Below are positions 49,040 to 57,779 of a stretch of DNA of 64,000 bases, in pieces. The stretch lies in NCBI GenBank assembly GCA_028866895.1, contig JAGWHF010000006.1:1-64000 (forward strand), given 5' to 3'. Below the pieces are notes generated by a model. That model worked only from the letters and a program-made list of their open reading frames with translations, ran no database searches and was not told where the DNA came from. A program made the translations under genes and the position numbers. The number at the start of each line of letters is the position of its first letter. Position 1 is the first letter of the stretch. Origin of the DNA: Nitrososphaerota archaeon. GTDB lineage: Archaea; Thermoproteota; Nitrososphaeria; Nitrososphaerales; Nitrosopumilaceae.

Positions 49040-50056
49040 ATGAACTGGAAGCTGCTTGCGATACCTGTCAGCATCATACCGTTCCTGATAATTGCAGCCA
49101 CATTCAACGTCAGCCTTGCCAACCTGCTGGCGGTGGGGATGGTTCCGTTCATAGGGGCGGCGGTCTGCATGGCGCTCAAGCTCTTCACGCAGGGGCTCAA
49201 GTTCAACTATCTTGTCAGGAAGTTCCTCGGGCCGGTGGATGCGGGCTGGAGGACGGTATCTGTGAGGATGGGAAGCGAGTTTGTGACATCGACGACGCCG
49301 TCGTTTGTGGGAGGGGAGCTTGTAAGGATAATGTGGCTCAACAAGAAGGGGATAGCTATAGGCAAGGCGTCGTATGTCACGATAGTTGAGATTGTGACGG
49401 AGGTTTTGGTGGCGGGCATATTTGCGATTGCGGCGGCAGCATTCTCGTTTACGTACGGGGCGTATGTGGTGGGGATTGCGATACTTGCGGTGAGCCTGCC
49501 CATCACGGGCGTGTGGGCCTCGCTTTTCTTCCTGTCGTCAAAGAGGACGTTCCAGGTGCCGTCGCTCATCTCGAGGCTGGCATCAAGGGTGGGAAAGGAG
49601 CGCGCAGTCCAGTACATCGACAAGACCAACCTCTGGATGAAGGACATCTGCGACATGAGCAGGGAGACGCGGCACAACCAGCAGATAAGGAAGGCGTTTG
49701 GGGTGTCGCTGCTCATCTCGGTGTTTACGTGGGGGTTCTACGGGCTGTCGTTCATGATAATTGCAAACGGCGCGGGCTATGCCATCAACTTCCTACACTC
49801 GCTGATGGCGACGATGGCTGCAAACGCGGTGGGCAACCTTCCGGTGACGATCGGGGGTTCCGGGCTTACAGAGTTTACTGTATGGGCGTACCTTGGGCAC
49901 CTCAACACGCTCTCGTATGTGGCAGCAAAGGACAGCATGCAGTGGAACATCATCATTGCGTGGAGGATAGCGACGTATCATGTGGGGCTTGTAATAAGCT
50001 GGCTCTTCCTCATGAAGGTCGTGTACCCGAGCATAAAGAACCAAAAGGCGGCATAG
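49040..50056 (+). CDS. Flippase-like membrane protein (UPF0104/AglD-like)
   Basis: A 338-aa multi-spanning membrane protein of the lysylphosphatidylglycerol synthase TM/UPF0104 group. Marks: MGSEFVTSTTPSFVGGELVR, GKASYVTIVEIVTEVLVAGI, and the late motif NLPVTIGGSGLTEFTVWAYL. Archaeal relatives act in lipid or dolichol-linked sugar transfer. The frame starts at 48893 inside the GPN gene, but CTTATATTT (49006-49014) is 26 nt before ATG 49040 (MNWKLLAIPVSIIPFLIIAA), the leaderless start. Divergent from the GPN-thrB operon. Confidence 0.82.
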   Translation: MNWKLLAIPVSIIPFLIIAATFNVSLANLLAVGMVPFIGAAVCMALKLFTQGLKFNYLVRKFLGPVDAGWRTVSVRMGSEFVTSTTPSFVGGELVRIMWLNKKGIAIGKASYVTIVEIVTEVLVAGIFAIAAAAFSFTYGAYVVGIAILAVSLPITGVWASLFFLSSKRTFQVPSLISRLASRVGKERAVQYIDKTNLWMKDICDMSRETRHNQQIRKAFGVSLLISVFTWGFYGLSFMIIANGAGYAINFLHSLMATMAANAVGNLPVTIGGSGLTEFTVWAYLGHLNTLSYVAAKDSMQWNIIIAWRIATYHVGLVISWLFLMKVVYPSIKNQKAA

Positions 50057-50092
50057 AAAGCACTTTATTTTCATCCGGCCTGATTTTCTGTG

Positions 50093-50872
50093 ATGGATTA
50101 TTCTGGCAGGGTGGTTGTAATTACGGGCGCCTCAAGCGGGATAGGCAAAGAGTCTGCGGCAAAGTTTGCGCGGCTTGGGGCGTCAGTTGCGCTTGTTGCA
50201 AGGGACGGGGTGAAATTGGGGGAGGCGGCAGGCGAGCTTGCCGGGTACGGGGTGCCGGTGCTTGCGTGCGCATGCGACGTCTCAAGGAAGGAGGAGGTGG
50301 AAGGGATGGGCAGGAAGGTGCTTGAGAAGTTCGGGAGGGTGGACGTGCTTGTAAACAATGCGGGATTCGGGGTGTACGGCAGGTTCAGCGAGGTGGGGGC
50401 GGATGCGGCAGAGTCCCAGATGGCGACAAACTATCTTGGCATGGTGTACTGCACGGGCCAGTTCCTGCCGGGGATGCTTGAGAGGAGGTCGGGCCACATT
50501 GTCAACGTGGCATCGGTGGCTGCAAGCTTTGGAATTCCGGCAATGGCGGGGTACTGCGCGTCAAAGTTTGCGATGCTTGGATTTTCAGAGTCGCTGTACC
50601 ACGAGCTCAAGGGGAGCGGCGTGGGGGTGACGGTGGTAAGCCCGATAATGGTAAGGACGAACTTTTTTGACGGCGAGTCGTTCAGGAGGATGCCGAAATA
50701 CACGTACGCCCTGAGCGCATCGGCGGTGGCGGGGGCGGTGGTAAGGGCGGCGTCGTCGCCGCGCCTTGAGATAATAACTCCGCAGGCGGTCAGGATTGCT
50801 GTGTGGTTCAAGCAGACGCTTCCATACCTGGTAAACCCGATAGTGGGGCAGATATTCAGGAGGTCGGGGTAG
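50093..50872 (+). CDS. Short-chain dehydrogenase/reductase
   Basis: SDR with TGASSGIGKESAAKF, CDVSRKEEV, VLVNNAGFGVYG, catalytic Ser in VNVASVAAS (S next to A as SVAA), YxxxK in GYCASKFAML and VVSPIMVRTNFF. The C-terminal hydrophobic tail (VRIAVWFKQTLPYLVNPIVG) suggests membrane contact, as in lipid-acting SDRs. CTTTATTTT about 28 nt upstream is the TATA box. ATG 50093 is preferred over the GTG one codon before. Confidence 0.87.
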   Translation: MDYSGRVVVITGASSGIGKESAAKFARLGASVALVARDGVKLGEAAGELAGYGVPVLACACDVSRKEEVEGMGRKVLEKFGRVDVLVNNAGFGVYGRFSEVGADAAESQMATNYLGMVYCTGQFLPGMLERRSGHIVNVASVAASFGIPAMAGYCASKFAMLGFSESLYHELKGSGVGVTVVSPIMVRTNFFDGESFRRMPKYTYALSASAVAGAVVRAASSPRLEIITPQAVRIAVWFKQTLPYLVNPIVGQIFRRSG

Positions 50873-50934
50873 GGTGCGGGCAGGAGATCTTGCAAGCAGC
50901 CCGAGTTCTTGCTTTTAAAAATCCAGGGGATGCC

Positions 50935-51441
50935 TCAACTGGCCCTGCCCTCGCCATTTAATGCCCATCTAATCTCTGCCTGAAGTGACTTGATTTCGGA
51001 TTTGGTAAGATTGGAGATGGCTTGTTCTATTGCAAGCACGAAATTCTTGGTGTCGGCAATTAGCTTGTTTTGATTAATCTGGATGGTTGCAGTATAGTAC
51101 TGGGCATCTATGCGATCATCCTTTGATCGCTCCAGTTCTTGTACAAGTGCGGGCTCGATTTTGCCGGAGAATAGATATTTGAACAGCGCTATTGTGCAAT
51201 CGTGAATCTCGCATTTTATTCCCAGGCGCGAGAGCAGCGCATATACTGCGTCATATCTTGCATAATAGCTTGCAGCGACCGCCCAATCATTGACCCCCTC
51301 CCTGGCATTTATTTCCATTGACTTTATGGCGCTTCTTGATTTTTGCAGGTATGCCTTCTGTAGCACAATTGATTCTGTACTAGTCTTGATCCCATTTTTT
51401 TGCCTTGCGCACCATCTGATGTGTTTTTTAATTGGATTCAT
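50935..51441 (-). CDS. HEPN-domain protein (toxin candidate)
   Basis: A 168-aa helical protein from ATG 51441 (MNPIKKHIRWCARQKNGIKT), overlapping the nucleotidyltransferase stop by 14 nt. Helical pattern with AASYYARYDAVYALLSRLG, KCEIHDCTIALFKYLF and DRIDAQYYTATIQINQNKLI is the HEPN layout paired with minimal nucleotidyltransferases. The RNase motif R-x4-6-H is not clear (nearest is SRLGIKCEIHD), so it may be an inactive or divergent HEPN. In MNT/HEPN systems the nucleotidyltransferase AMPylates and silences the HEPN toxin. Confidence 0.72.
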   Translation of the reverse strand: MNPIKKHIRWCARQKNGIKTSTESIVLQKAYLQKSRSAIKSMEINAREGVNDWAVAASYYARYDAVYALLSRLGIKCEIHDCTIALFKYLFSGKIEPALVQELERSKDDRIDAQYYTATIQINQNKLIADTKNFVLAIEQAISNLTKSEIKSLQAEIRWALNGEGRAS

Positions 51442-52036
51442 AATGCCGCCACATGATGTCGCAAAATTTGTCTGCTCCCTTGAGCAATACATGGTTGGAA
51501 ACAACCTCGTTTATCAGGGGATCCTTATCCTTTAAACCGCCTAGAAATTTGTAGGCGTCGGCGAATTTGATATTAATGTCATGACCTACAAGATCGCCTA
51601 TTTCAAGGGCAGCCTTGCTGGTCCTTTTTTGTCCTATGACGAATAGATCTATGTCGCTTTCCCTGGTATGCCCCCCTTTTACAAAACTGCCAAAAAGTAC
51701 AATCGGATCGTCTATCTGGGAGTCTAATTCCGTAATTGTCTTCCTTATCACGAAATTCTTCTGGAGGTACCTGATCGTGGTAAAAATTTCCGCCATCGTC
51801 AGGTAATGCTTGGCAATAATGTTGTCCAGGTTGGGAGAGTATTCCTTGTTTTTGCCTCTGTGCGTGCTTGAAAGGACATTGGCGTCCTCCAATTTGTTTA
51901 GCTGCATGAAAGCGGTATTCACATCAGTCTTTGTTTTTCTTGCAATCTCCCTCAAATGGAGTGTCTTTTTATAATCGTCATTGTAGAGGGCCAGGATTTT
52001 CAGGGTGGTCTGTGTAATGTTGGTCATTTCCAACAT
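51428..52036 (-). CDS. HTH plus minimal nucleotidyltransferase (antitoxin candidate)
   Basis: N-terminal winged helix (TLKILALYNDDYKKTLHLRE, IARKTKTDVNTAFMQLNKLE) fused to a MNT domain with VLFGSFVKGGHTRESDIDLF, carrying the G-S and D-x-D catalytic residues. CTTTAAGTT (52059-52067) is about 26 nt before ATG 52036 (MLEMTNITQ), fixing a leaderless start; the longer upstream frame is not needed. The 22-bp palindrome at 52026-52047 covers the transcription start, so the HTH probably represses its own gene. Together with the HEPN gene it forms a toxin-antitoxin module. Confidence 0.8.
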   Translation of the reverse strand: MLEMTNITQTTLKILALYNDDYKKTLHLREIARKTKTDVNTAFMQLNKLEDANVLSSTHRGKNKEYSPNLDNIIAKHYLTMAEIFTTIRYLQKNFVIRKTITELDSQIDDPIVLFGSFVKGGHTRESDIDLFVIGQKRTSKAALEIGDLVGHDINIKFADAYKFLGGLKDKDPLINEVVSNHVLLKGADKFCDIMWRHYESN

Positions 52037-52047
52037 ATGTTGGAAAT
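52026..52047. promoter_or_regulatory. 22-bp perfect palindrome, operator of the MNT/HEPN genes
   Basis: ATTTCCAACAT followed immediately by its reverse complement ATGTTGGAAAT, with a further half-site ATCCAAC at 52048-52054. It overlaps the ATG and expected transcription start of the HTH-MNT gene and lies directly downstream of the TATA box at 52059-52067. Confidence 0.75.
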
Positions 52048-52144
52048 ATCCAACAATCAACTTAAAGGTTTGGCTTTTGCTTGTGGCGGAGATGTTGAAG
52101 GCTGGTGCAAAACCAGTCCTTGTTACCTTTTTGACAAGCGGCAT

Positions 52145-52570
52145 GGAATTTCTTGATTAGAAAATCCGGGGAACACTTTCTGCCGTAATGATTGTAGTGT
52201 GGCAGCATCCCGTTGGACCATGTTGCATCGGGACCTCTCTAGGTCCTGTATCAAGTTTGAATTGGTTCGGGGCACCTTTGGTGTGTGGCTTTATGGAAAC
52301 CGGGGCTGCATTTGCGGGGCAGGTCGGGGAAGAATCTGTGTCAGGTTTTTGCGGACGTGATACTCCTGGTCACTTTGGATGTTTTATTTTGTACTAGGCT
52401 TGACGGCAAGGGATTTGGACTAGAAGTTCCACATTTGCCTTCTAACCGGGAGGGTTTGGCATGGGGGGACCTGGAGTTGGCCGGGGCCCTCTCTCAATAT
52501 GGCTTTTTTTGATAGGTTTAGGTAATACTGCCTGCAGGAGATCTAAAGTACCTGAGTATTTCTGCGTGGC
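52145..52570. other. Intergenic, 426 nt
   Basis: No supported coding region. Holds a perfect hairpin GGACCT-CTCT-AGGTCC (about 52230-52245) and a T7 run at about 52503-52509. Composition differs from coding neighbours and may be a border of the toxin-antitoxin island. Confidence 0.5.
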
Positions 52571-52963
52571 TTATTCCTCTTCGGCATCCCCGGAGGCCGA
52601 GTCAGAGTCCACGTCCATCAGTTCAAGGGCTGCAAGGTCGAACTGGTAGATGGCATCCATGTCAAGCTCCATCTCCTTTTTGAGGAACTCGACCAGCTTC
52701 TTGCCGAGGGGGGCCTTGTTGACGTTTATTGTAAACTCGTACACGACGCCCTTCATGAGGTCGGCGGCCTTGACCTTCTTTGGAAGGCTCATGCCCTCGA
52801 TTATCTTCCTGCCGTCGTCGAGTGCCTCGTAGACCTGGACGTCGGCCCTCATCTCCTTCTCGTAGATCTCAAGTATGTAGCCGGTCCTTGTTATCGTCTC
52901 GGGCTTGCCGAACTTGGCGTTCTTTATCTCGTCCTGTGCCCACTTTGGAATTTCTTTGCTCAT
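52571..52963 (-). CDS. Hypothetical 130-aa protein
   Basis: Begins MSKEIPKWAQDEIKNAKFGK, with beta-rich middle (ETITRTGYILEIYEKEMRAD, GVVYEFTINVNKAPLGKKLV), a helical segment and an acidic tail rich in Asp, Ser and Glu. No membrane segment, no motif recognised. It follows the zinc-ribbon gene by 18 nt and is probably in the same transcript. Confidence 0.7.
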   Translation of the reverse strand: MSKEIPKWAQDEIKNAKFGKPETITRTGYILEIYEKEMRADVQVYEALDDGRKIIEGMSLPKKVKAADLMKGVVYEFTINVNKAPLGKKLVEFLKKEMELDMDAIYQFDLAALELMDVDSDSASGDAEEE

Positions 52964-52981
52964 CTAGTGCTCACCATCAAG

Positions 52982-53203
52982 CTAACCCTGCTTTTCTTTC
53001 TTACTTGACTGCCACCAGTCGCGGTACTCGTCGTGCTTGTCCTCGCGCGTCCTCTCGCGCCTGTTCAGCCTGTATTTGATGTCGCTTACCTGTTCCCGGG
53101 TTGCATACAGCCCGCACTTTTTGCAGATAAAGTGTTTGGTGTTCGGATCAAATTTCATCTCTACTTGAACTTGTCTTGCTGCGCACTCGGGACAGTCAGT
53201 CAA
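52982..53203 (-). CDS. Zinc-ribbon protein
   Basis: A 73-aa protein from TTG 53203. Zinc ribbon with CPEC (C4, C7) and CKKC (C28, C31), then a strongly charged helical tail (KYRLNRRERTREDKHDEYRD). Probably a small nucleic-acid or protein adaptor. The TTG overlaps the stop of a 40-aa upstream frame as TTGA, the coupling form also used at 20345. Confidence 0.8.
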   Translation of the reverse strand: MTDCPECAARQVQVEMKFDPNTKHFICKKCGLYATREQVSDIKYRLNRRERTREDKHDEYRDWWQSSKKEKQG

Positions 53204-53322
53204 TGACGGCGATCACAAGAGCTGTCCATAAAAGCTTTTGCCAGTTTCTGGTACGCGGTCTGTATCTTCATCCCTGGAAGGTCAGTTCGCCCATCGAAAA
53301 TGCCGCGTACCAGAGATCTCAT
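53200..53322 (-). CDS. Possible 40-aa protein coupled to the zinc ribbon
   Basis: ATG 53322 opens a 40-codon frame (MRSLVRGIFDGRTDLPGMKI, then QTAYQKLAKAFMDSS) whose stop overlaps the zinc-ribbon TTG by 4 nt. A TATA-like ATTATAATTT lies about 20 nt upstream, slightly closer than usual. The amphipathic second half looks protein-like. The same stretch carries a 12-bp inverted repeat, so an RNA element is an alternative reading. Confidence 0.5.
   Translation of the reverse strand: MRSLVRGIFDGRTDLPGMKIQTAYQKLAKAFMDSSCDRRH
53247..53314. repeat. 12-bp inverted repeat with 44-nt loop
   Basis: TCTGGTACGCGG (53247-53258) and CCGCGTACCAGA (53303-53314) are perfect complements. On the minus strand the right arm begins near the expected transcription start, so an mRNA or small RNA would open with a 12-bp stem. 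Confidence 0.65.
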
Positions 53323-53385
53323 GTTGCATTCCAAAAATTATAATTCTTTCTAGCTTCCTTGCGGGAGGAAGCCGCGCGGCAGGAT

Positions 53386-54618
53386 CTAGTTCTCCAGCAT
53401 CTCGAGGATGAGGGCCGCGGTCTTCTTGGTTCCGTTGCGCTCGTAATTTCTGGCAAACTCTGCGAGGCTCTCCTGGTACTTGTTGTAGTCCTTGTGGATT
53501 CTGGAGACTGCACCGGCGGTCTGCTTTGCGGTCTTGGCAAGCACGCCGAGGTTGCGCTCCTCGGCCCATCTTATCTGGTTTGTGTGCTCGTCGTAGACTG
53601 GGATGCCTATGATGGGCTTGGCCTTGCCGCCTATTATCTCGCCCATCGCGGTGTGGGAGCCGTTGATGACTGCATACTTGCAGTGGTCAAGGACCGTCTC
53701 CTTCTCCTGCTCGGAGAGGAATCCGACGTCGATCTGGAGCCAGTCTATCTGCTTTTCAAATGCCTCCGGTATGGTGTACCTGCGCCCGTCCCTGCCAATC
53801 ACCCTGTCAATTGCGGGGTCGTTCTTTGCATGGGAGACGATCCTGCGCTGGGTCCTCATGCCCTCGGTGCGGAAGATCCTCTCGTACTTTCTGGCGGTGG
53901 CATCGTTTGTGGACTTGTTGCCTGTTATCATCCAGTAGCCAAAGTCGGTGGAGCCGTCGATGAGCCCCTCAAGGTCGGACCTGGGGCCGGGAGATGCAAT
54001 CCTGCCGTTTGAGAAATGGCCCGTGTATACTATCTTGTCCTTGAGGCTGTCCGGGAAGTTGAGGTTGTACTCGCATATGGTGTAGGGAGGTGGCGAGTCG
54101 GCGACTACTATCTTTGAGGCCTTGGCGATGTTCTTTGATATGTAGACAAGGCCGGGGTAGAGGTAGGCCCTCGAGGTCCACAGGCGGGGCCTGAACTGGT
54201 TTGTGACAAAGACGGACTTGACGTTCCTCTTCTGGGCAATGACGTTTGAGCCGACGTCGCCGTCGTTTATGACAAGGTCGAACTTCTGGCTGTCGTAGAG
54301 CCGCCCCTCGTCGACGAGGTACTTTTTCATCACGGATACGAGCGGGGGCCTGCCTCCCACGGGGAGGAAGAAGTTGGCAAGGGAGAGGGCGACGCTTGGC
54401 CCGCACCTGCCGTCGACGGGCGTTGGAATCACGATGTTGTGGAGGTTGGAGGCGGAGGCGGGGAACTTTCTGAGGAGCTTCTGGTAGATCTCGCCGCTGC
54501 TTGAGTAGTGGATCTCAAGCTCGCCTGGGGCCTTGTTGCGGATGGTGCCGTCAAGCGCCATCATCCTTGTAAAGTGGCCGTTGCCCCACGGGTTGATGAA
54601 GCCTCCTATCTTCTTCAT
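53386..54618 (-). CDS. GT-B glycosyltransferase
   Basis: A 410-aa protein of the UDP-glycosyltransferase/MurG-like fold. N-terminal MKKIGGFINPWGNGHFTRMM holds the Gly-rich acceptor loop; the C-terminal donor site has YAVINGSHTAMGEIIGGKAK and PIIGIPVYDEHTNQIRWAEE, the E-x7-K/P-x4-P-x7-Q pattern of family 28-like enzymes. Acceptor is unknown; a cell-surface glycolipid or glycan role is likely. Transcribed with or just after the ThiI-like gene (30 nt apart). Confidence 0.82.
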   Translation of the reverse strand: MKKIGGFINPWGNGHFTRMMALDGTIRNKAPGELEIHYSSSGEIYQKLLRKFPASASNLHNIVIPTPVDGRCGPSVALSLANFFLPVGGRPPLVSVMKKYLVDEGRLYDSQKFDLVINDGDVGSNVIAQKRNVKSVFVTNQFRPRLWTSRAYLYPGLVYISKNIAKASKIVVADSPPPYTICEYNLNFPDSLKDKIVYTGHFSNGRIASPGPRSDLEGLIDGSTDFGYWMITGNKSTNDATARKYERIFRTEGMRTQRRIVSHAKNDPAIDRVIGRDGRRYTIPEAFEKQIDWLQIDVGFLSEQEKETVLDHCKYAVINGSHTAMGEIIGGKAKPIIGIPVYDEHTNQIRWAEERNLGVLAKTAKQTAGAVSRIHKDYNKYQESLAEFARNYERNGTKKTAALILEMLEN

Positions 54619-54648
54619 GAATGCAGCTGGTTCTGACCCTCTTAAATT

Positions 54649-55794
54649 CTAATGATTAGTTCTCAGCTGGTCTATTATGTCGTAAACATTTTTCGGGCCA
54701 AGCGAGAGCGTGAGGGGCCGAAGGGTCTTGAGCGCTGCACTTACGTGGCTTCTTATCCTTGCCCTGTCGGGCGCCTTCCTTGGAATCCTCGGGCCTGCGA
54801 TGCTGCCAAGTCCGGCAAGGAACTTGTCAAGGCCCATCTGCCTTGCGTTCTCGATGATTGCAGAGTCCATGCCGGAGAGGGGCAGCCATGGGAGAAGGCC
54901 AGCCTTGAAGGCCTCCCTTGATGCGGCGTCGACGAGGCTTGGCGGGATTACGAGCGGCAGGATGGGAAGCGCGATGTTCCTTATCTTCCTTGGGCGGGCC
55001 ATGGATATCATGATGCCGGAGGCGACGAAAATCCTTGTGAGTGCGTCCTCCTTTGGCGTCCTGCAGGAGTAGAGCGCAAGCTTCTCGCGGGGCACGGAGG
55101 GGAGGATCCTGTTTATCATCTTTGAGGTCTTGAGGAGGTCGACGTCGCCCGAGTAGCATATTATCATGGTGACGTCAAAGCCCATCTTTATGCACTGGAG
55201 GCAGGCAATCGCTGAGAGCTCGTCGTAGATGCAGCACAGCAGCGGCTCGGCCTGGGAGCCGTAGGGGAGGCCGCCAAGTCCTCGGTCCACGAAGATGCAG
55301 ATGTAGGCGCGGCTGCCTGCAAGGTGCGTGTAGAGCATCCTCGTGTTGTCTGATTCCGAGCCCGGCCTGGCCTGAATGCCACCTGCCTTTTCGATGAGGG
55401 AGGCGGTAGCTGCGACCTCGAGGTCCTTTGGGAGGTAGCCGGGAGATGTCCCGTCCACCTTGAGGTAAAACTTGTCGCCGCCTGAAAGGAGGCTCATGCT
55501 TGTGGAGACAATTTGTGCAAGCGCGTCGTTGAAGGCGGAGGGCACCTCCCTTGCGATGGCGACGCGGTCGATGCCGAAGAGTGATGCGACGGCAGAGGAG
55601 GCAAGGACCGGGTCGGGGGTCTCCAGTACTATGAGGCTGCCGTTCCTGCGCATCCTGTCAAGCTTGAGATCTTTTATCTTGAGCGCCTTGGAGATTGATT
55701 CCTGCAGGCTTGGAATCCTGGAGAGCGCGTAGGGGGACGGGAAGACTGCAAGTACAGTTTTTTCGTCAGCTTGGTTTTGGGCGGGCTGGGTCAT
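54649..55794 (-). CDS. ThiI-like protein with degenerate PP-loop
   Basis: A 381-aa protein with the layout of ThiI: N-terminal ferredoxin-like part, THUMP domain (SGGDKFYLKVDGTSPGYLPK ... TRMLYTHLAGSRAYICIFVD) and a C-terminal adenine-nucleotide hydrolase-like domain. Where ThiI has the SGGxDS PP-loop, this protein reads AEPLLCCIYDELSAIACLQC, so ATP pyrophosphatase activity is doubtful. It may be a tRNA-binding partner or use a changed site. It is divergent from cysH (64 nt), which could link it to sulfur supply. Confidence 0.72.
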   Translation of the reverse strand: MTQPAQNQADEKTVLAVFPSPYALSRIPSLQESISKALKIKDLKLDRMRRNGSLIVLETPDPVLASSAVASLFGIDRVAIAREVPSAFNDALAQIVSTSMSLLSGGDKFYLKVDGTSPGYLPKDLEVAATASLIEKAGGIQARPGSESDNTRMLYTHLAGSRAYICIFVDRGLGGLPYGSQAEPLLCCIYDELSAIACLQCIKMGFDVTMIICYSGDVDLLKTSKMINRILPSVPREKLALYSCRTPKEDALTRIFVASGIMISMARPRKIRNIALPILPLVIPPSLVDAASREAFKAGLLPWLPLSGMDSAIIENARQMGLDKFLAGLGSIAGPRIPRKAPDRARIRSHVSAALKTLRPLTLSLGPKNVYDIIDQLRTNH

Positions 55795-55857
55795 TTATAG
55801 TTCGGAGATGGAGGATCGACCTAAATAATTATATGGGCAAAATCGGCGCATTTTCCC

Positions 55858-56577
55858 ATGCATAGCTTTACTGCTGAGCAGATTCAGCAGTTAAACGACA
55901 GGTTTACTACTCCGGAAGAGGTTCTCAGGTGGGCGCTGGAAACATTCCATCCGAGGATCGCGCTTGCCTCAAGCTTCGGGGCGGAGGATGTGGCGGTGAT
56001 TGACATGTTAATGAAGATAAATCCAAAGGCGAGGATCTTTACGCTTGATACGGGAAGGCTCAACCAGGAGACGTACGACGTGATGGACGAGATTAGGAAG
56101 AGGTATGGGACAAGCATCGAGGTGATGTTTCCAGATCCGGCGGAGGTGGAGCAGATGGTGCGCGTCAACGGCATGAATCTGTTCTACCAGAGCGTAGGAA
56201 ACAGGAGGCTGTGCTGCGGGGTCAGGAAGGTCCAGCCGCTCAAGAGGATGCTCTCGACGCTTGATGCGTGGATTACGGGGCTCAGGGCGGACCAGACGGA
56301 GGTAAGGTCGGGGGCGCGCAAGATAGAGGTCGACTCGCAGCACGGGGGGATAATCAAGGTAAACCCGATAGTGGAATGGACGTGGGACGAGACCTGGGAT
56401 TACATCAGGAAGAACAACGTACCTTACAACAAGCTGCACGACAGGGGGTACCCAAGCATTGGGTGCGAGCCCTGCACGCGCGCAGTCAGGCCGGGGGAGC
56501 CGCTGAGGGCGGGCAGGTGGTGGTGGGAGGATGACTCGCAGAAGGAATGCGGCCTGCACGCGGACAACGGAAGCTGA
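55858..56577 (+). CDS. cysH: Adenylylsulfate (APS/PAPS) reductase
   Basis: Reduces activated sulfate to sulfite. PP-loop-like start [32 protein letters not shown], and the C-C...C-x2-C set for a 4Fe-4S cluster: [12 protein letters not shown] and GCEPCTRAV. The cluster cysteines point to the plant/bacterial assimilatory APS-reductase type rather than the clusterless PAPS form. C-terminal redox Cys in [11 protein letters not shown] (E-C-G-L-H) is present. ATTATATGG about 25 nt before ATG is the TATA. Followed by sat. Confidence 0.92.
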   Translation: MHSFTAEQIQQLNDRFTTPEEVLRWALETFHPRIALASSFGAEDVAVIDMLMKINPKARIFTLDTGRLNQETYDVMDEIRKRYGTSIEVMFPDPAEVEQMVRVNGMNLFYQSVGNRRLCCGVRKVQPLKRMLSTLDAWITGLRADQTEVRSGARKIEVDSQHGGIIKVNPIVEWTWDETWDYIRKNNVPYNKLHDRGYPSIGCEPCTRAVRPGEPLRAGRWWWEDDSQKECGLHADNGS

Positions 56578-56588
56578 AAGTGGGCGGG

Positions 56589-57722
56589 ATGGGTCCTTCA
56601 AAGCCGCACGGCGGAACTCTGGTCAGCAGGATAAGGGAAGGTCCGGTGGGGGAGGGCCTCCTGTCGGTCGGCATTAGTCAGGACCTGGCAAACGACGTGG
56701 AGAATATCGCGGACGGCATTTTCAGCCCGCTTGAGGGGTTCCTCCTCAGGGAGGATTTTGAGAGCGTGGCGGCAAGGGGGAGGCTTGCAAACGACCTGCC
56801 GTGGACCGTACCGATAGTACTGGATGTGGATGGGGCGACTGCGGCAAGAATGAAGGATGCGCGGGACGTGGGGCTTGCGGTCAACGGGACGAATTTTGCT
56901 GTGCTGCACGTGGAGGAGGCGTACAAGTTTGACCGGGAGGCGGCCTCAAGGGGTGTGTACGGTACGACGGACGAGGCGCACCCGGGGGTGGCAAAGATGC
57001 GGTCGATGGGGGAATACCTGGTGGGCGGAAAGATTGACTACCACAGGAGGCCGGAGCAGACGGCGGTCAGGAGGCTCAGGAGGACCCCGAGGGAGATGAG
57101 GGAGGTGTTTGAGAGGGCGGGCTGGAAGAGCATCGTGGGGTTCCAGACAAGGAACGTGCCGCACGTGGCGCACGAGATGCTCCAAAAGGCGTCGCTTAAC
57201 ATGCATGACGGGCTCTTTGTCAACCCGCTGATAGGAAAGAAGAAGAAGGGGGACTACAAGGACGAGGTGATACTCTCCGCCTACGAGACGCTCATCAGCA
57301 ACTATTATCCGCAGGAGAGGTGCCGCCTGGCGACGCTGCACACGGAGATGAGGTATGCGGGGCCCAAGGAGGCCATACACCACTCGATAATGAGGAAGAA
57401 CTTTGGGTGCACCAACATCATAATTGGGAGGGATCATGCGGGCGTGGGCAAGTTCTATGATCCGTTTGCCTCGCAGCGCATATTTGGGGGATATCCGGAC
57501 ATCGGGATAGAGCCGATATTCTTTCCTGCCTTCTTCTACTGCAGAAGGTGCCTCTCGTTTGCAAGCGAGAGGAACTGCCCGCACGGGGCGGAGTTCCATG
57601 AGCAGCTGAGCGGCACCAAGCTTAGGAACATGATAATGGAGAAGAAGAGCCCCTCGGAGTACATGATGAGGCCTGAGGTCTTTAGGATCCTGGCAGGCTG
57701 GGACAACCCGTTTGTGGAATGA
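56589..57722 (+). CDS. sat: Sulfate adenylyltransferase
   Basis: ATP sulfurylase making APS for the adjacent reductase. Motifs: [20 protein letters not shown] (QTRN and H-x-x-H), [36 protein letters not shown] and [16 protein letters not shown]. The last part [20 protein letters not shown] holds four cysteines, a zinc site of archaeal Sat. The frame opens at 56547 inside cysH, but ATG 56589 ([15 protein letters not shown]) is the natural start, 11 nt after cysH. The pair is a minimal assimilatory sulfate module. Confidence 0.95.
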   Translation: MGPSKPHGGTLVSRIREGPVGEGLLSVGISQDLANDVENIADGIFSPLEGFLLREDFESVAARGRLANDLPWTVPIVLDVDGATAARMKDARDVGLAVNGTNFAVLHVEEAYKFDREAASRGVYGTTDEAHPGVAKMRSMGEYLVGGKIDYHRRPEQTAVRRLRRTPREMREVFERAGWKSIVGFQTRNVPHVAHEMLQKASLNMHDGLFVNPLIGKKKKGDYKDEVILSAYETLISNYYPQERCRLATLHTEMRYAGPKEAIHHSIMRKNFGCTNIIIGRDHAGVGKFYDPFASQRIFGGYPDIGIEPIFFPAFFYCRRCLSFASERNCPHGAEFHEQLSGTKLRNMIMEKKSPSEYMMRPEVFRILAGWDNPFVE

Positions 57723-57779
57723 CGGGGGGCGGAAGGAATCAAGGGTATGTTGTTATATCCCCCAAATTCACCAAAAATC

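Noticed and set aside
52188-52512. Two overlapping plus-strand frames (69 and 75 codons)
   Set aside because: No family resemblance, odd composition, and neither has a convincing promoter; treated as intergenic.
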